A stretch of 64,000 nt of DNA from Bimastos eiseni (taxonomy: Eukaryota; Annelida; Clitellata; Crassiclitellata; Lumbricidae), in contig OY365807.1 of NCBI GenBank assembly GCA_959347315.1, positions 37,101,645 to 37,165,644 on the forward strand, read 5' to 3'. The notes beneath the pieces are model-generated. The model was not told the origin of the DNA. It saw nothing but the letters and a program-made list of their open reading frames with translations, and made no database searches. Every line of letters starts with the position of its first letter. The stretch's first letter is position 1. Shown here one piece after another: positions 12,661-25,400 of the stretch. The position numbers and the translations under genes were made by a program.

Positions 12661-14375
12661 TTGTATATATAGCATGATATAGGTTTATGCAAGCTTGGTA
12701 CTTATTGGTACTTATTGCATTTATGCATTCATGTGTTCATGCATTGCATATCCTATATAAAATGCGATATGCATGATTGCTTGCGTATGGGTGTATAGAA
12801 CGATGTAGGCTAAGCCTACTGTATTCGTGTCCACGTATCAGTCCTACCACTCTCCAGTTTCTGTAATCCCAAGACCTTGCCACACAGATTCCCAAGATTG
12901 GTCAAGAGTGTACTAAGCAATACCAAGAAACTGATCAGGAAAAAGCTGGGATGAAATACTGTGCTGGTACAATTATTATCATTCAAATAAATGCTGAACT
13001 GAGAACTGGCAAAGAAGACACCAGAGCATGACACTGAATTAACCAATTACAATGTTTTACATGTTACAATAAACTTGATGATAATAGTCTTTCTGAGTGA
13101 GCCACTGGGCAAGTCCTTTTTAATCTAATTTGCTGCCACTGTTGAAAAGTTCGATTTAAACTAGTACTTAGACCTTAGAAAACAATCTCCAGAATTCCAT
13201 GCAAAATCCAAAAGTCAATTCCCGAATGCAATTAGGACCTTGGAAAACTCCCAAGGAGTGGTAGCACTGATGTTTAATTATTACAATAATTCATGTGCGC
13301 CTCTTCAAAGCACCAAAGCATCTGACAGATCCAAAGAATCGGAATTGCGTGCATGGTACGAGCTGATAGCGATCGATGCATGCATAATTGTCAGATCGAA
13401 GGACCCACGGATCCCCATTGGTCTCAGAGCAGATAGCGACGTAGAGCAAGTCGTCTGTGTGGAACCAACCGAAGCATGCAACCAAGCGTACAATGCGGCG
13501 CTCAACATGATACCGTATCTAATTGCGTTACCAGGTAATGTAAACATTTGGCCAAGTGCAGCTGAGTGGACGGACATCGATCGTAGGGACTGCAGGGACT
13601 GTAGACACTGTGATCGACGCACAGTTGAATAAGCACTGCGTGTCAAGCAACGCTTGACATTCGTTGCCACTCCTGAGGCATTGTGGAGGAAAATTAGAAT
13701 CTTTGAGTCATGTGAGAATAGAAATTCCGATATTCGATCTCGTTTCTAGTGTTTTCGATGTTCACACGCAGTTGTCATCGATTGCGACAGCGTTGTGATG
13801 CAGCCTAAACCAGTATAAGACCACAATCGCTATAAGATGGTTCAATGGTTCAATGACTCAACTTTACTGCCAATAGCAACACCGACGGTCTTACGTGACA
13901 TCATCGACTTATACGTCACCAATAGCAACGCGTAAATCTTTTGCGTAACCTACGTTACGGTTAAAACTGCATGCTTCAGGAACTGCAAATTGTTTAGATC
14001 AAATAACGTTAGTCGCAATCAATTGCGTCTTGCACCAGAAATTTCTTTACATGCCTTACAGATGTGGGCATACATTGGCTCCTATGACCTATGGAGAACG
14101 CGTCTTACAAGTGCTAAGCGTATACATGCCTATATGGGTATGTCTTTGATATGGTGCTGCTTGCATATAGGGTTTGAGGCAATTATGGTAAATATGGCAT
14201 ACATGGGCCCATAATATACTCCATTGTGGATCTGTATTGGTGACCATCTTAGTCTAAGGCAAATTGCGAAATTGGTTGTCGAACATTCAAATTTTCAATT
14301 GTATCTGAGAGACGCCCATGCCCATAAACCGATTGTTTGACACCATCTATGAATTGTATTTGCTATTTTAGTTTA
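12661..14375. other. Unassigned sequence with two opposed open frames
   Basis: Between 13240 and 13670 there is a 130-codon plus-strand frame and a 121-codon minus-strand frame over the same bases. Neither resembles a family I know and no splice or poly(A) context supports either. They may be remnants of an unrecognised element or chance. Confidence 0.3.
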
Positions 14376-14798
14376 CACGGTGGTTCAATGAAAAGTAAGC
14401 CAAACTTTGACTACCGATTTTTATCATAACAGTCCAGATTTAAATCTTGTCAAACTACAAAGTGTGGAGCGTAATGAAAAGCGGGTCTACCAGAAAGCAA
14501 TCCATGGTGTAAACGATCGGAAGCAACGCTTGTTGGGAGTGTGCTTACTGTAGGATGGGATGGATCAGACGATAATCGACGATCCTGTTTCCCAATTGCG
14601 TCAGCAGAAGGAGGACATTTTGAACATCTTCTTTAATTAAATAATCAGATCATGCTACTGAGAGTTTCTTCACAATAATATTAAAAACTGTTTTCATTCT
14701 AGAAGTACTGTGTTACAAAACCTAAGAGAAAATTGTCAGGCATTACAGATATAATTATGAAATGAACAGTTTGGCTTACTTTTCATTGAACTACCGAG
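14376..14798 (+). mobile_element. Internally deleted mariner-family transposon
   Basis: Terminal inverted repeats of about 30 bp share GTTCAATGAAAAGTAAGCC: the left arm starts CACGGTGGTT at 14376 and the right arm, read inward, starts CTCGGTAGTT at 14798. Both ends are flanked by the dinucleotide TA (14374-14375 and 14799-14800), the target duplication of Tc1/mariner. The interior at 14428-14640 reads in one frame as the C-terminal end of a mariner transposase: NSPDLN (the block holding the last catalytic Asp), then RVYQKAIHGVNDRKQRLL, one in-frame stop, and DQTIIDDPVSQLR. The N-terminal DNA-binding and first catalytic regions are deleted, so the copy is non-autonomous. Confidence 0.85.
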
Positions 14799-16710
14799 TA
14801 TATTAGTTTGACTCATATATATATATATATAATTTTAATTTTAACATAGACAACGATTTTGCTCTGTGACAATCGTTGACTGAAGCCTGAGGTTTGTATT
14901 AATAGAGTACCCTTATGAAAGTTCTTCAACTTTATAATGACATCAGTATGTGATCAACCACATAATTACGAGCTGCTCGTTATCAAACTTGTCACGCGCG
15001 TGCCAATACTACGCTACGCTAAACGAAGCTACGAGTGAGCAACATTGACTTAATCTTCATTGAGTTTCAAAAAACAAGAAAACAATATATTGGTCTGTGT
15101 TGATCCCCTTAGTATTTTATCAAATATACCTGAGCAGGTAAACAAAGAAATCCGATCCTGCAAATTAAGTATGATGTAGCATTATTATTCAAGAAAATTT
15201 GTAATACATGTACTGTAATCATGTATTTAACACGCCTTAAAATAAGCCCATAATTACTTGACACACAACCCACACATACATACACACACACCTACACACA
15301 ACACAACACACACACACAAATATACATATATATTATGTATTTGGTGCAGCGGAATATATACACTAAGTACACGCACAAAAGAGACGCATATGTGGGCGTA
15401 TGACGACGATTAACACTGAGAGATACGTGCGCAGCAGGTGGTTCTTATGTTTTCATGAGACTCTCGGATGCCGCAGGCATTGCGCTCCAATGCTAAGTGA
15501 ACTGATTGCTCGGTCTGTCCATCAAACCTTAAGGCTTAAACCAAGCACAGTTTGCACAGGGATGAATTGCTGTTTGTTAGCCCGCACTTCAACCGCAAGA
15601 GATCCTGCTGGTGGATGGTTAGAATAGCTGCACTATCAACACCTCCTTTTACTGATATATAAACTGTGGAACATGACCTAGGATACTTGACACATAGCAA
15701 GCAGTCCACTGTCCAGACTCCGCTGAAAAGCGAAGACTGCGATAAGGCATTGATCAAATGGAAAGCGCGATAGACTGATGGCGCCGCGATGTAAGTCATT
15801 ACGCTGTAGACGGTTTATGTTCTATCAACAGATGTAACAGACACTTCACTGTTGGTCATGATATTAATCGGTGTTTACTCTCCTACCAGTCAACTGCCGC
15901 TGGAGTCCATTGGACGGAAGAAGGTCTTCTGGACGTCGGTCAAAGTGCTTCAGTATTTTGATATCAATCGAACTGTCCATGATGTTTACTTGACATTAGT
16001 CTGGCGTTCGGATTGTCTGTTCCGTTGATTGGTAATTAATTAGGAATACTGCTCAGTGCCTTGGTAAGAAATGACGGCATATAACCAGGCAGTTTGTCGC
16101 TTAATATATGCAAAATTATGACCTTCTGTGCATATGGATCATAAACATGTAAATATGATCGTCGCCACGGGAGGGCGAGGAGCGACTGCCCCGCCCTGCT
16201 CAGGAGTCAGTAAGTGAGAGTAGGTCCTGAGATTTGTGATAATCAGACGAGTATTTTGGAGTATCTCTAGACTGCTTCACGTTTTCTTCCTATTTTATGG
16301 TCGGGCAACTTTCTTCTACAGCTGTAGCACGCGATCCGTTTATGTTGTTTTTATATGCGAGTAAAGCACACCGTAAAATAGCGTTTTGTTTTCCTGGTAT
16401 TCGAAGTCGAGCGCAGTCGGTCAGAAAACTCAGAACCCGGTTGGAAGAGTGCGTCCATCGAGGAGTGGTCGAGAGGGAATTCGGCAGTTAACAACGTCTC
16501 GTCATGCGTGTGCACTCAACGCTGCTCCTGTCTCCTCCTCCTTCGCTGCCACCTGCTTCAGTTCTTGCGAGCCATTGTTATTATTCCGCTAGAGTGCTGA
16601 GCTGAGTTATAGCACTCTTCGTCCGAATTAATAACCGAGGATCCGCGAAGGGTTGAGGATGGTCGAGGAGCAGGAATGGGGCAGTGGGGTAGGAGCGTGT
16701 CTGGACAATG
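14799..16710. other. Unassigned AT-rich sequence
   Basis: A CA-rich microsatellite lies near 15255-15320. No exon, RNA gene or mobile element could be supported. Confidence 0.4.
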
Positions 16711-17053
16711 GTGCAGTGGGACAGGAACGTGCATGGGCAGTGGGGCAGAAGCGTGCATGGGCAGTGGGGCAGGAGCGTGCATGGGCAGTGGGGCAGGAGC
16801 GTGCATGGGCAGTGGGGCAGAAGCGTGCATGGGCAGTGGGGCAGGAGCGTGCATGGGCAGTGGGGCAGGAGCGTGCATGGGCAGTGAAGCAGGAGCGTGC
16901 ATGGGCAGTGGGGCAGGAGCGTGCATGGGCAGTGGGGCAGGAGTGTGCATGGGCAGTGGGGCAGGAGCGTGCATGGGCAGTGGGACAGAAGCGTGCATGG
17001 GCAGTGGGGCAGGAGCGTGCATGGGCAGTGGGGCAGGAGCGTGCATGGGCAGT
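16711..17053. repeat. 24-bp minisatellite, about 14 copies
   Basis: Tandem repeat of GCATGGGCAGTGGGGCAGGAGCGT-type units, with few substitutions (CAGAAG for CAGGAG, GAAGC for GGGGC). Because 24 is divisible by three, open frames run through it on both strands as 8-residue repeats. This is expected of the array and is not evidence for a gene. Confidence 0.95.
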
Positions 17054-17395
17054 TGGCAAATCACCAGCGATACTGCTCGACAAGATGCTTGTAAATATGT
17101 CTGTCTGGTCGGCTGATGATACAATGCTATTGGTAAATATATATAGCACTGAGGATAGAGAGAGAAACACGAAGTAAGAGAGGGTGACGAGGAGTAGGAT
17201 GAAACGAATGACAGAGGAAGTTGTAGGAAAAGAAAGATTGACGACTATCAGAATAGGAAGCAGATTCAAGTACAGTAGTGGTGGGAAGTAGTAATAGTAA
17301 TTGAAGCAGCATCAACAAAAACGTCAACAACAACAGCAGCAGCAGCGAAACAGGATAAGATATTGAAAAGCCATAGCAAAGAAAGGCAAATGAGA
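17054..17395. other. Unassigned purine-rich sequence
   Basis: No gene recognised. Short AAC/AGC runs occur around 17310-17350. Confidence 0.4.
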
Positions 17396-17592
17396 AGGAG
17401 GAGGAGGAGGAGGAGGAGGAGTAGCGTGAGAAGGAGGAGGAGGAGAAGGAAGAGGAGGAGGAGAAGGAGGAGGAGAAGGAGGAGGAGGAGAAGGAAGAGG
17501 AGGAGGAGAAGGAGGAGGAGAAGGAGGAGGAGAAGAAGGAGAAGAAGGAGAAGAAGGAGAAGAAGGAGAAGAAGGAGAAGAAGGAGGAGGAG
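17396..17592. repeat. GGA/GAA purine triplet tract
   Basis: Nearly pure purine strand of GGAGGA, GAAGGA and AAGAAG units over about 200 bp. The poly-Arg frame across it is a product of the repeat. Confidence 0.95.
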
Positions 17593-17644
17593 TTTGGTAA
17601 TTTGCTTAATTAGCTTAGCTCATCATTCCTTGTTTAGCGTTCCC

Positions 17645-17647
<3 letters not shown>

Positions 17648-17680
<33 letters not shown>
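17648..17680. repeat. (TA)n microsatellite
   Basis: About 16 TA units directly before the LINE fragment that follows. Confidence 0.9.
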
Positions 17681-17682
<2 letters not shown>

Positions 17683-17684
17683 GG

Positions 17685-18240
17685 GTCCCTGCTCCCGTGG
17701 TCTTCCTAGCGATCGGTGTTGACCCCTTCGGTATACTATTTAGTATTTACGCATCAGAACTCAGTTCAATCTGACTGATGTGCTGGGTCAGTTGTAGCTT
17801 GTGTGCAGATGACGTCCAGATCTCCTGCTGTCTGGCATCTAACGCCGTTGCCGCCGTGGGAGCAATGAGCCACGGGCGCCCAAGTGACCTGGATGTCGAC
17901 AAATCAACCAATCAAAACCAAATTTTTGTGGATGGTCACTCGTCAGTAGCTGGCTAGGTAACCGCTCTTGTTGCTGGCTCTCCATTTCCTCTTTTCTTCA
18001 GCTGTCCGGTACCTTGGAGTTACTCTCAGCGAAGGGCTTACCTTCGCTCAACAAATTCACCGACTCCGAGGCGACCGTTGCTATCAACTGTGCCAGCTTC
18101 ACACTACTACTCGCTCACTTACTCCAGCGATACTGCCACCACTCCTCAATCACAGACCGACTTGAATGTTGGTGCTCATTCTGGGTTGGTCTTCCAACTG
18201 GGAGTTTGGTGTCTAGACTGGGGTCTTACACTCTCGTAGG
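17685..18240 (+). mobile_element. LINE fragment, reverse transcriptase motif C to thumb
   Basis: Translation gives SLCADDVQISCCLASNAVAA, matching the (Y/F)ADD active-site region of CR1/L2/Jockey-type reverse transcriptases. Near 18006 it gives VRYLGVTLSEGLTFAQQIH and CYQLCQLHTTTRSLTP, the conserved block after the active site, followed in another frame by WVGLPTGSLVSRL, equivalent to the xVGLPxxxLxRLQ motif. The segments lie in different frames with stops, so the copy is dead. Upstream motifs A and B and the C-terminal tail are missing. Confidence 0.75.
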
Positions 18241-18784
18241 TTAGAAGGTGATGGCATAGGAACGTGAGATCAGCGGAGGACTGAAGCAGAGTAGTAGGAG
18301 AAAGTAGAAAAACAAAAAGAAATTAATTAATTATATTCAGACGGTGTTACAGGCGTAACAGATGAGCGAAAATCGAGAAAAGTGGTTGAAGATCAGTTAA
18401 AATGACAAGGTGATGATTATGGAATGTAATGTAATGGAATAGACGTAGGAACTGAGAAGTGTGTTCTGGGTAGGTTATTTAATTAGGAAACTGTGCAGAG
18501 TAGAGGCAAGAAATGATATCTGTAAGAGGAGGGTTAGAGTAAGAATTCCGAGGGAATGGGTAATGAGGCGGAGAAAAGAGGAGAAACGCAGAGATGCGAA
18601 GATCTGAAAGAAAGTTAGTGAAGATTTAGGAAACAATCAGGAAAAGTGGAGGCATGGAACACTAACAGAAACAGACAAAGTGATGGAGAGGATGGTGAGA
18701 GGAGACTTTGTGCAGAGCAGGTGTGATTTAGGAGAGTTGGAGAAGATAACGGCGGTGGAATACGGAAAAGAAAAACAGAGCTAA
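18241..18784. other. Unassigned purine-rich sequence
   Basis: A/G-rich plus strand without a recognisable gene or element. Confidence 0.4.
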
Positions 18785-18990
18785 TGAAGAGAAAGAGAGC
18801 TATTGAGAAGTATGAAAAGAAAGAGAAAGAGAGCTATTGAGAAGTATGAAAAGAAAGAGAAAGAGAGCTATTGAGAAGTATGAAAAGAAAGAGAAAGAGA
18901 GCTATTGAGAAGTATGAAAAGAAAGAGAAAGAGAGCTATTGAGAAGTATGAAAAGAAAGAGAAAGAGAGCTAATGAGAAGTATGAAGAGG
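18785..18990. repeat. 34-bp tandem repeat, six copies
   Basis: GCTATTGAGAAGTATG recurs at 18799, 18833, 18867, 18901 and 18935, and as a GCTAATGAG variant at 18969. That is a strict 34-bp period with AAGAAAGAGAAAGAGA between the cores. Confidence 0.95.
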
Positions 18991-20464
18991 GGAGGAGGCC
19001 GGTTCCTTCCTTTGAAATAGGGACGTTGATTCAACTGGTATAAATCAACACCAACTGGAGCAAGACGCGAATCAGTCGATGGCTGCGGCAGCAGAGGCCA
19101 CTTGTATTGATAAGGCTGCTGATGGATACAGACCAGCACCAACTCCATCATCACACATTCTGGCCCAAGCACATATGCAGCAGCAACAGCAGCACCAGCA
19201 GCAGCAGCAGATGGACCCTATGGATGGAGGAGCGGTCAGCTACAGACCCACCCACCGATGCAGGCGTTAAGCCGACAGGCTCGAGAAGGTCTTCGCAAGA
19301 CTCATAAGATTATATAAACGCCAGGGTCACAAGGACGCAGAAAACGTGACAAGGAAACACGTGCGTGTATAAAAAGTAGACCGATTGTCAGAGATACGAC
19401 ATCGAATGATTGATGAAATTATGTGCAACGTCAATTCTGTTGGAGAAACAAATCACCTGCAACTGGTTGCCGCCGCCGTCTGAGTAGTTGGCACCACCAA
19501 ACCCCATCATCACATCACCCCGCCATCTCCATCACCACCATCACCGCCATCATCGCCATCACCACCATCACCACTATTATCACAACTACTGGTGCTGCTA
19601 CTGGTGCACCAGGACAACGATGAATGATCGTCATCTGCATTTGGATCCCATCTCTCGCTTTCATCGAGCTCACTACTGCCACCATCTGCAGCATCAGCAG
19701 CCAGGCAGCAGCGCCTGCAGCTGCGGCTGCAATGTAGGCGCCGCATCAGTCTGACAAACCATCCGATTTCATTCGATGCCGCCAGTCTCTCGATGGACTC
19801 AGTAGTTCTTACTCTGATCAATGTTTAAAAGGGAGAAGACTCGTGTGTCAGCTGCAGTCTGTTTACACGAAGCGCAAGTTAGAGAATCAGAAAATTAAGT
19901 TAACCCAAAGAACACGATTAAGAGTAACATGTAAGGACATTACACAGCATTGCACAGTGTTTGACAGAAACACTATTAAGAATGCACGCTGCAATGGTTA
20001 TAGGACACATCGCAACCATCAGTGTGATCAATTAAGTGTCATTATCAGGTTCCTATGAATTGGTTATATTCCTCGGATTATCCAGTTTGATATCACAAGA
20101 CGTCTTTTATGCCGGGTGTCCTTTAGTTCAAGAGTCCAGAAATACGGTGAGTAATTTAAATGTTCATCTTTTATTCAGTATTCAGATTAAATGGGTAAAC
20201 TGCGCTAATTTTAATTTGCTGAAATGGTAGATGAAGACGCCGCTTCTGATGTCTGGTGACACCTGAGTGTTTAACATCTCAGACTTTTCGTGGAATTTCA
20301 GAGGAGACAGTTGGCCAGACACACAAAGCGACAAGTAGACAGACAAAGCCTTGAAAAGACAAAGAATTGCACAACCATATGAACCCCTGCGTTTCTGAGT
20401 CGGTAGTTGATGCGTTCTGCTACTTGTGGAGATTTGAAGGCGCTGCTCTTCATTCTCCCGATCA
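18991..20464. other. Unassigned sequence with CAG and CAC/CAT runs
   Basis: A CAG-rich run lies at 19178-19210 and CAC/CAT repeats at about 19520-19590. Open frames here are His-, Gln- or Asp-rich on both strands and show no domain. One could be a short low-complexity exon, but nothing decides for it. Confidence 0.35.
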
Positions 20465-21030
20465 TTCATTCATTTCAAGAATGTGTAGATCGCAAAGAAG
20501 ATTAGACATGCATTGTGCCTAGACTGTAGGTGCATCTTGAACGAAAGTCCATTCCAAGGGAAGGAACCAAAATCAAACCTATTTGAGTTGCTATACCACG
20601 GGGAGACCAGCAGATGTTGTCCACTAGCAAATGAACTAGGGGATTGATGATGGCCTGCTGTATTTCATACCGGACGACAGAGCTCATAGGTATGTTAGGG
20701 TGAAACCAAGATGGCTTCGCCTGACAAGACCAGTTATCCTATAGGAGATACACTGCGTGGCTGGAAGCCAGTGTCGCGCATAATTTATAGGTTGAAACAG
20801 AGGCGTATTTCGGGACTTGCGAAATAAGACGAGCAGCAGAGGGGAGGACCTCGTCTAGAATGGTGACCTGAGCAAGGGGCAAACCCACAATGATCTTGCT
20901 ATAGAAGAACCAAAGACAGCGCAACATGAGTGCTTTGACAAGGGTGAACGAAGCCACTCTAAAGGCTTGTCTGTCAGTCCAAAGGAAATTGAGTGGCGCT
21001 TGAGACGTATTGTGCAGAGCTAACATCAAA
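20465..21030 (-). mobile_element. LINE fragment, CR1/L2-like ORF2 C-terminal part
   Basis: On the minus strand the translation runs IVGLPLAQVTILDEVLPSAA, ARLISQVPKYASVSTYK, then in other frames PRGIATQIG and GSFPWNGLSFKM. These match in order the VGLP, AARLI, VPR and WNxLP blocks of CR1/L2 ORF2 C-termini. Several stops and frame changes break it. It is homologous in layout to the fragment at 2845-3300 but diverged from it. Confidence 0.7.
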
Positions 21031-21944
21031 GAGGTTCAAAAGAAAGATGTGTCGAGCAACATGGTTTGGTCTCCGTAGAGTGATTCCTTCGAAACTCAGA
21101 TTACGAGAATTGAGCAAACCATTAATATCCGAATAAACAATGAAAATGATTTGCCTCAACACATTCAAGCCTCTACACTTCAATAAACTCTCATTGTGCA
21201 ATATTATACCGTTCTCTTGGTAATGACCGTACTGCATTTCTACGCTGTTGTGTTTGTCTCTGAGCAACACAAGCTTTCTTAGAACTGGCTTAAAACTCAC
21301 TTTGTTAACTCTTAAGGCAGGAGTCGACTTAAAGTTACTGTTAACAAATGCGACTCGTCGTAAAAGTGTTACAAATGACCAGATAAATTCATTTGTGCAT
21401 GCAGTGTTACTCTGAGGTACTTAAAAGGGATTAAAGATAGTTGGAAAGCAGGAATGACGTCGCATGTATAAATATATATATATATATGTATGTGTGTATG
21501 TATATATATATAGTCTATGTATAGCGCGTGTGTGTTTGTGGATGTCTGCCAATGCGTACATGTGCAAAGAGAAGCAGGCTGCGTAGTAACCGCATCATCA
21601 AATTTCATGAGTCAGATTTGAAACTCTTCATCGTCCGTGGTAAGCAGATGTTTCCTTTGCCTCAGCAGCATCAGCTGCAGCACCTGTCCAGTTTGTTTGT
21701 TATGACCAATCTGTCGACAGCTGAAGCGATGTCTTCGCAGTCTTTACCACCACCTCCACCACCACCAACATAATCGTCGTCGTCGTCATCATCATCTTAA
21801 TCATCTGCCGGTGTAATGCATCGATCAGAGTCCGGACGAATTTCATTGCTTCAAAGTTGATGTCTATTGCATTGAACGTAGGAGATGAGATCTTGTTAGC
21901 ACCAGTTGTTTAGACAACTGCAGCTGCTCTCCACCTTGGCAAAC
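21031..21944. other. Unassigned sequence
   Basis: TA-rich microsatellite at about 21470-21512 and GTC/ATC runs near 21775-21800. No gene recognised. Confidence 0.4.
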
Positions 21945-22472
21945 GACTCAGTGTTTGGCATCTTTGGTTTGTCAGCAAACATCGACTCAGTGTTTGGCAT
22001 CTTTGGTTTGTCAGCAAACATCGACTCAGTGTTTGGCATCTTTGGTTTGTCAGTAAAGACTAGAGTTTGGAATCTTTGGCTTGTCAGCAAACCTCTGCTC
22101 AGTGTTTGGCATCTTTGGTTTGTCAGTAAAGACCAGAGTTTGGAATCTTTGGCTTGTCAGCAAACCTCTGCTCAGTGTTTGGCATCTTTGGTTTGTCAGT
22201 AAAGACCAGAGTTTGGAATCTTTGGCTTGTCAGCAAACCTTTGCTCAGTGTTTGGCATCTTTGGTTTGTCAGTAAAGGCCAGAGTTTGGAATCTTTGGCT
22301 TGTCAGCAAACCTCTGCTCAGTGTTTGGCATCTTTGGTTTGTCAGGAAAGACCAGAGTTTGGAATCTTTGGCTTGTCAGCAAACCTCTGCTCAGTGTTTG
22401 GCATCTTTGGTTTGTCAGTAAAGACCAGAGTTTGGAATCTTTGGCTTGTCAGCAAACCTCTGCTCAGTGTTG
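21945..22472. repeat. 39/73-bp higher-order tandem array
   Basis: Two 39-bp units containing TTTGGCATCTTTGGTTTGTC (21945 and 21984) are followed by six 73-bp units; CTCAGTGTT recurs at 22025, 22098, 22171, 22244, 22317, 22390 and 22463. Each 73-bp unit joins a 34-bp half ending TCAGTAAAGACCAGA to a 39-bp half ending TCAGCAAACCTCTG. The halves are diverged copies of one ancestral unit, so this is a higher-order repeat. Overlapping open frames spaced 73 bp apart come from the array. Confidence 0.95.
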
Positions 22473-25400
22473 TTATCTCTAGATCGTCATTGATGTCGAC
22501 CTACGATGGCCGTCCTATTAGCCTCTATATATGGTTTTCTCTAAGTTACACATCTATTTTAGATATAGTACAGAGCTGAACTCAGAATAAACTGGGTTGC
22601 TCAATGGTCACGTTGCCATCTATATACTCTCAATTCAGTTTGAAGGGCATAGCATTTTGTATGTAGGCCTATCGATGTGTGCATGTGCTCACACGCATGA
22701 TTACGTGCATGTAAGCAGTTGCAGTAGTATGCATGTATGTGTAAGTATGTGTGTGTATGTATGTATTAAAGGTCCAGGTTATGTATGTATGCATTATTTA
22801 AGCTTGTTTGAAATGCATGGATGAATGGATTGATGTAAAATTATAGGGCGCAATGAGAAATGAATTTGTTAAAAGAATGTTGCAAGTAGTTGCCATTTAT
22901 ACGTCTTAGTTAGTATTAAAATTTTAAATCATTTTTCAGCCGTATAATTGTCCTTAGGATGCTAAATGTTCGTGATTTGATGGCACCGAAGTATTGCATT
23001 TAACGTAGCTTCATTTTGCAAATATCGCAACGGGTGTAGCGTGGTGAGAAGGTCGTGGATGGTAATGCTGACTCAGTAGACGATTATTATTCCATATTAA
23101 TTATAGATTCCAGCAGATCAAACGCATGTAATCCACCTAAGATAATGCTGTTCAACTTGGTAGTTATCAAATTTATGATGTTTCTTAATTATAGGACTTT
23201 ATAGGCAAGAGACTATGTCGTAGTCTGCTAGAAGCATTATGACGATTACAGGTTGAAGCTGTGCGGGGAGTAATGTTTAGAAAAATTTACTTGTCGTCAG
23301 ATTCGTTCTATCCTGTGATCGTCACAGTTCTTCTGACAGAGTAGCTGCTTTAATAGTTTTTGCGATGCTGCCAAATCGCAATCGCCGCTCAAGAGTTTGA
23401 CTTTCCAAGATAACCACAGTAAACCACTCCACACAAAGGCAATGGCGTGAGGTCTTAAAGTAGTGACTGAAACTTCAACTGTAGTATCTATCAAAGCTAG
23501 GAACAAGATTGAATTTCAGGCGAATTATGCCGATTTTTAACACTAAGAAAGAATATTGCACAGCCTGCCTACTTATTTAGTTATTTTGCATCAATGATAT
23601 AGGCCTACATGTAAACGGAACCGCAACTGTAAGCCTAGTTTAGACTCAACTCACTTTTTCATCAGTGGTGCAATGGACATGATGATGGAATCATACACCT
23701 AACATGTTTAACCAATGTACATGAGCCTATCATATATGTTCTACCAGTATTGCAATTTACTTCTCACCAGATACATGCTACAGAAGATTGTTTTTCTTAA
23801 CATTACTTCCTGCAAATAATGAACATTAGAAAGATCTAAAACGGTTCTTTCGGTAGATTTAGTATTAGCTCTGTGGCTGCTTTCAGATAATCAGCTGAAC
23901 TCATAGATAGACCACCGACTCATTTAGCCTCATTTACGAATGCTATTTTACTGACCTGCTGACTGACCTACTGACTGACATTGTTGAAGTCCGCCATAAT
24001 CAGGTCGTTTGGGCGGTTCCAGTTCCAGGCCAGAATCAGAGAGCGTCAAGTGAGGGAGATAACATGGTGCCACTGTGAAAATCGTTGGCGGTGGGGTCGT
24101 AGGATGGCGCTGGAGTTAAACGAGAATGGGAAATCTTCATGAGTTCGGTTTTCAGTTGTGAGTGGAAAACTGGCCAGGAGATGGTAAGTGGATGAGAAGT
24201 GAGATTGATAGACGAGATTGGAGGATGAGCAAACTGGTAGGGACATTTTGGGAGTTCGTTACAAAGAGATGCATGGTGCGGCATAGATTAATAATCTTAA
24301 AGCCTTTCAATAGTTAAGGCCTATCATTTCCAATAATGTTTTGTACCTACATGCATGAGTCATATAGTCGCATCTATTATTATATCTATATCTATGTTAC
24401 ATACATATATATTGCATATATATATGTATATTACTTATATTTGATAAACTAAATGTATATCTCAATATTTACCTACATGAGAAGTCACGTAATAGCGTTT
24501 GTAGTGGAGTTAAGTCAAGTTAAGGAAAATAAAGATTCTTGCCGTGTGTGTTGATTAGCTGTGAAAATGCTATATATATATATATATATGACTATCATCT
24601 ACGTAAACGTACCTTTGAATTGTAACAACGACTGTTGGTAGCATCAGCTGCCATCGCGTAACTCATTTGGTAACTATATGGAGCCCAATGCAGCGGGGCC
24701 TACATGTAGGCTACATCTCCTCAGGTCAAAATTTTTATTTAATTGTGCGGTCATTTACCAGAGCATTGATTTGAACTTATTTAATTCACATATATGATGA
24801 TATATGTATAATTTACAGATAATATATAATTTGCATATATTTAAAAAAGAAGCTTATATATTATTATATATCATTCAATCGTCATAGGTATTTTCACGAA
24901 ATTCCTATTAGGATCTAAAACAATTGTCGTAGAGCCGCTGGGTAGTTCGCTGGGAATTCGGATTCTGGTCATTACGTTAATTGAAGACCATGGCTAAACA
25001 CTAATCGACCATGACGCGATAGGCGCTGACTACATTTAGACGACGTTTACTATTCGCTGTATTGGAAGACAAACGGACGCATATCAATAGCTCTGCTATT
25101 TTCCTGAAGAGTTTGGCAAAGGCACTTCCTAGATCGTCCATAATTCGTTGCTTCTTCTTCCGCATTTATAGTTAATTAACCTTTGCTGCTCTTTAGCTGC
25201 TCTTCCTTCGAGGACCCAACACCAACAACAGCAGCTGTGTCTAAGTCTGGGGCAGTAACACTGGGTTGGCATATATTACGACTTGAGCGATGACAATTTC
25301 CGACTTCGACTGCCTCTGCAATGCCTACAGCAGCAGCAACGCCTGCTGATGCTGCTGTTGGCGCAACAACTGCAGCCTAAGCAGGTTGATAAATACTGCA

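Noticed and set aside
16558..17269. Four 100-200 codon frames over the minisatellite
   Set aside because: All arise from the 24-bp unit, on both strands at once.
17363..17722. Arg-rich 119-codon frame
   Set aside because: Product of a GGA/GAA tract followed by a TA run; no protein-like sequence.
21945..22472. Regularly spaced repeats resembling a CRISPR array
   Set aside because: Units are contiguous with no unique spacers, the genome is eukaryotic and no cas genes are present. It is a higher-order satellite.
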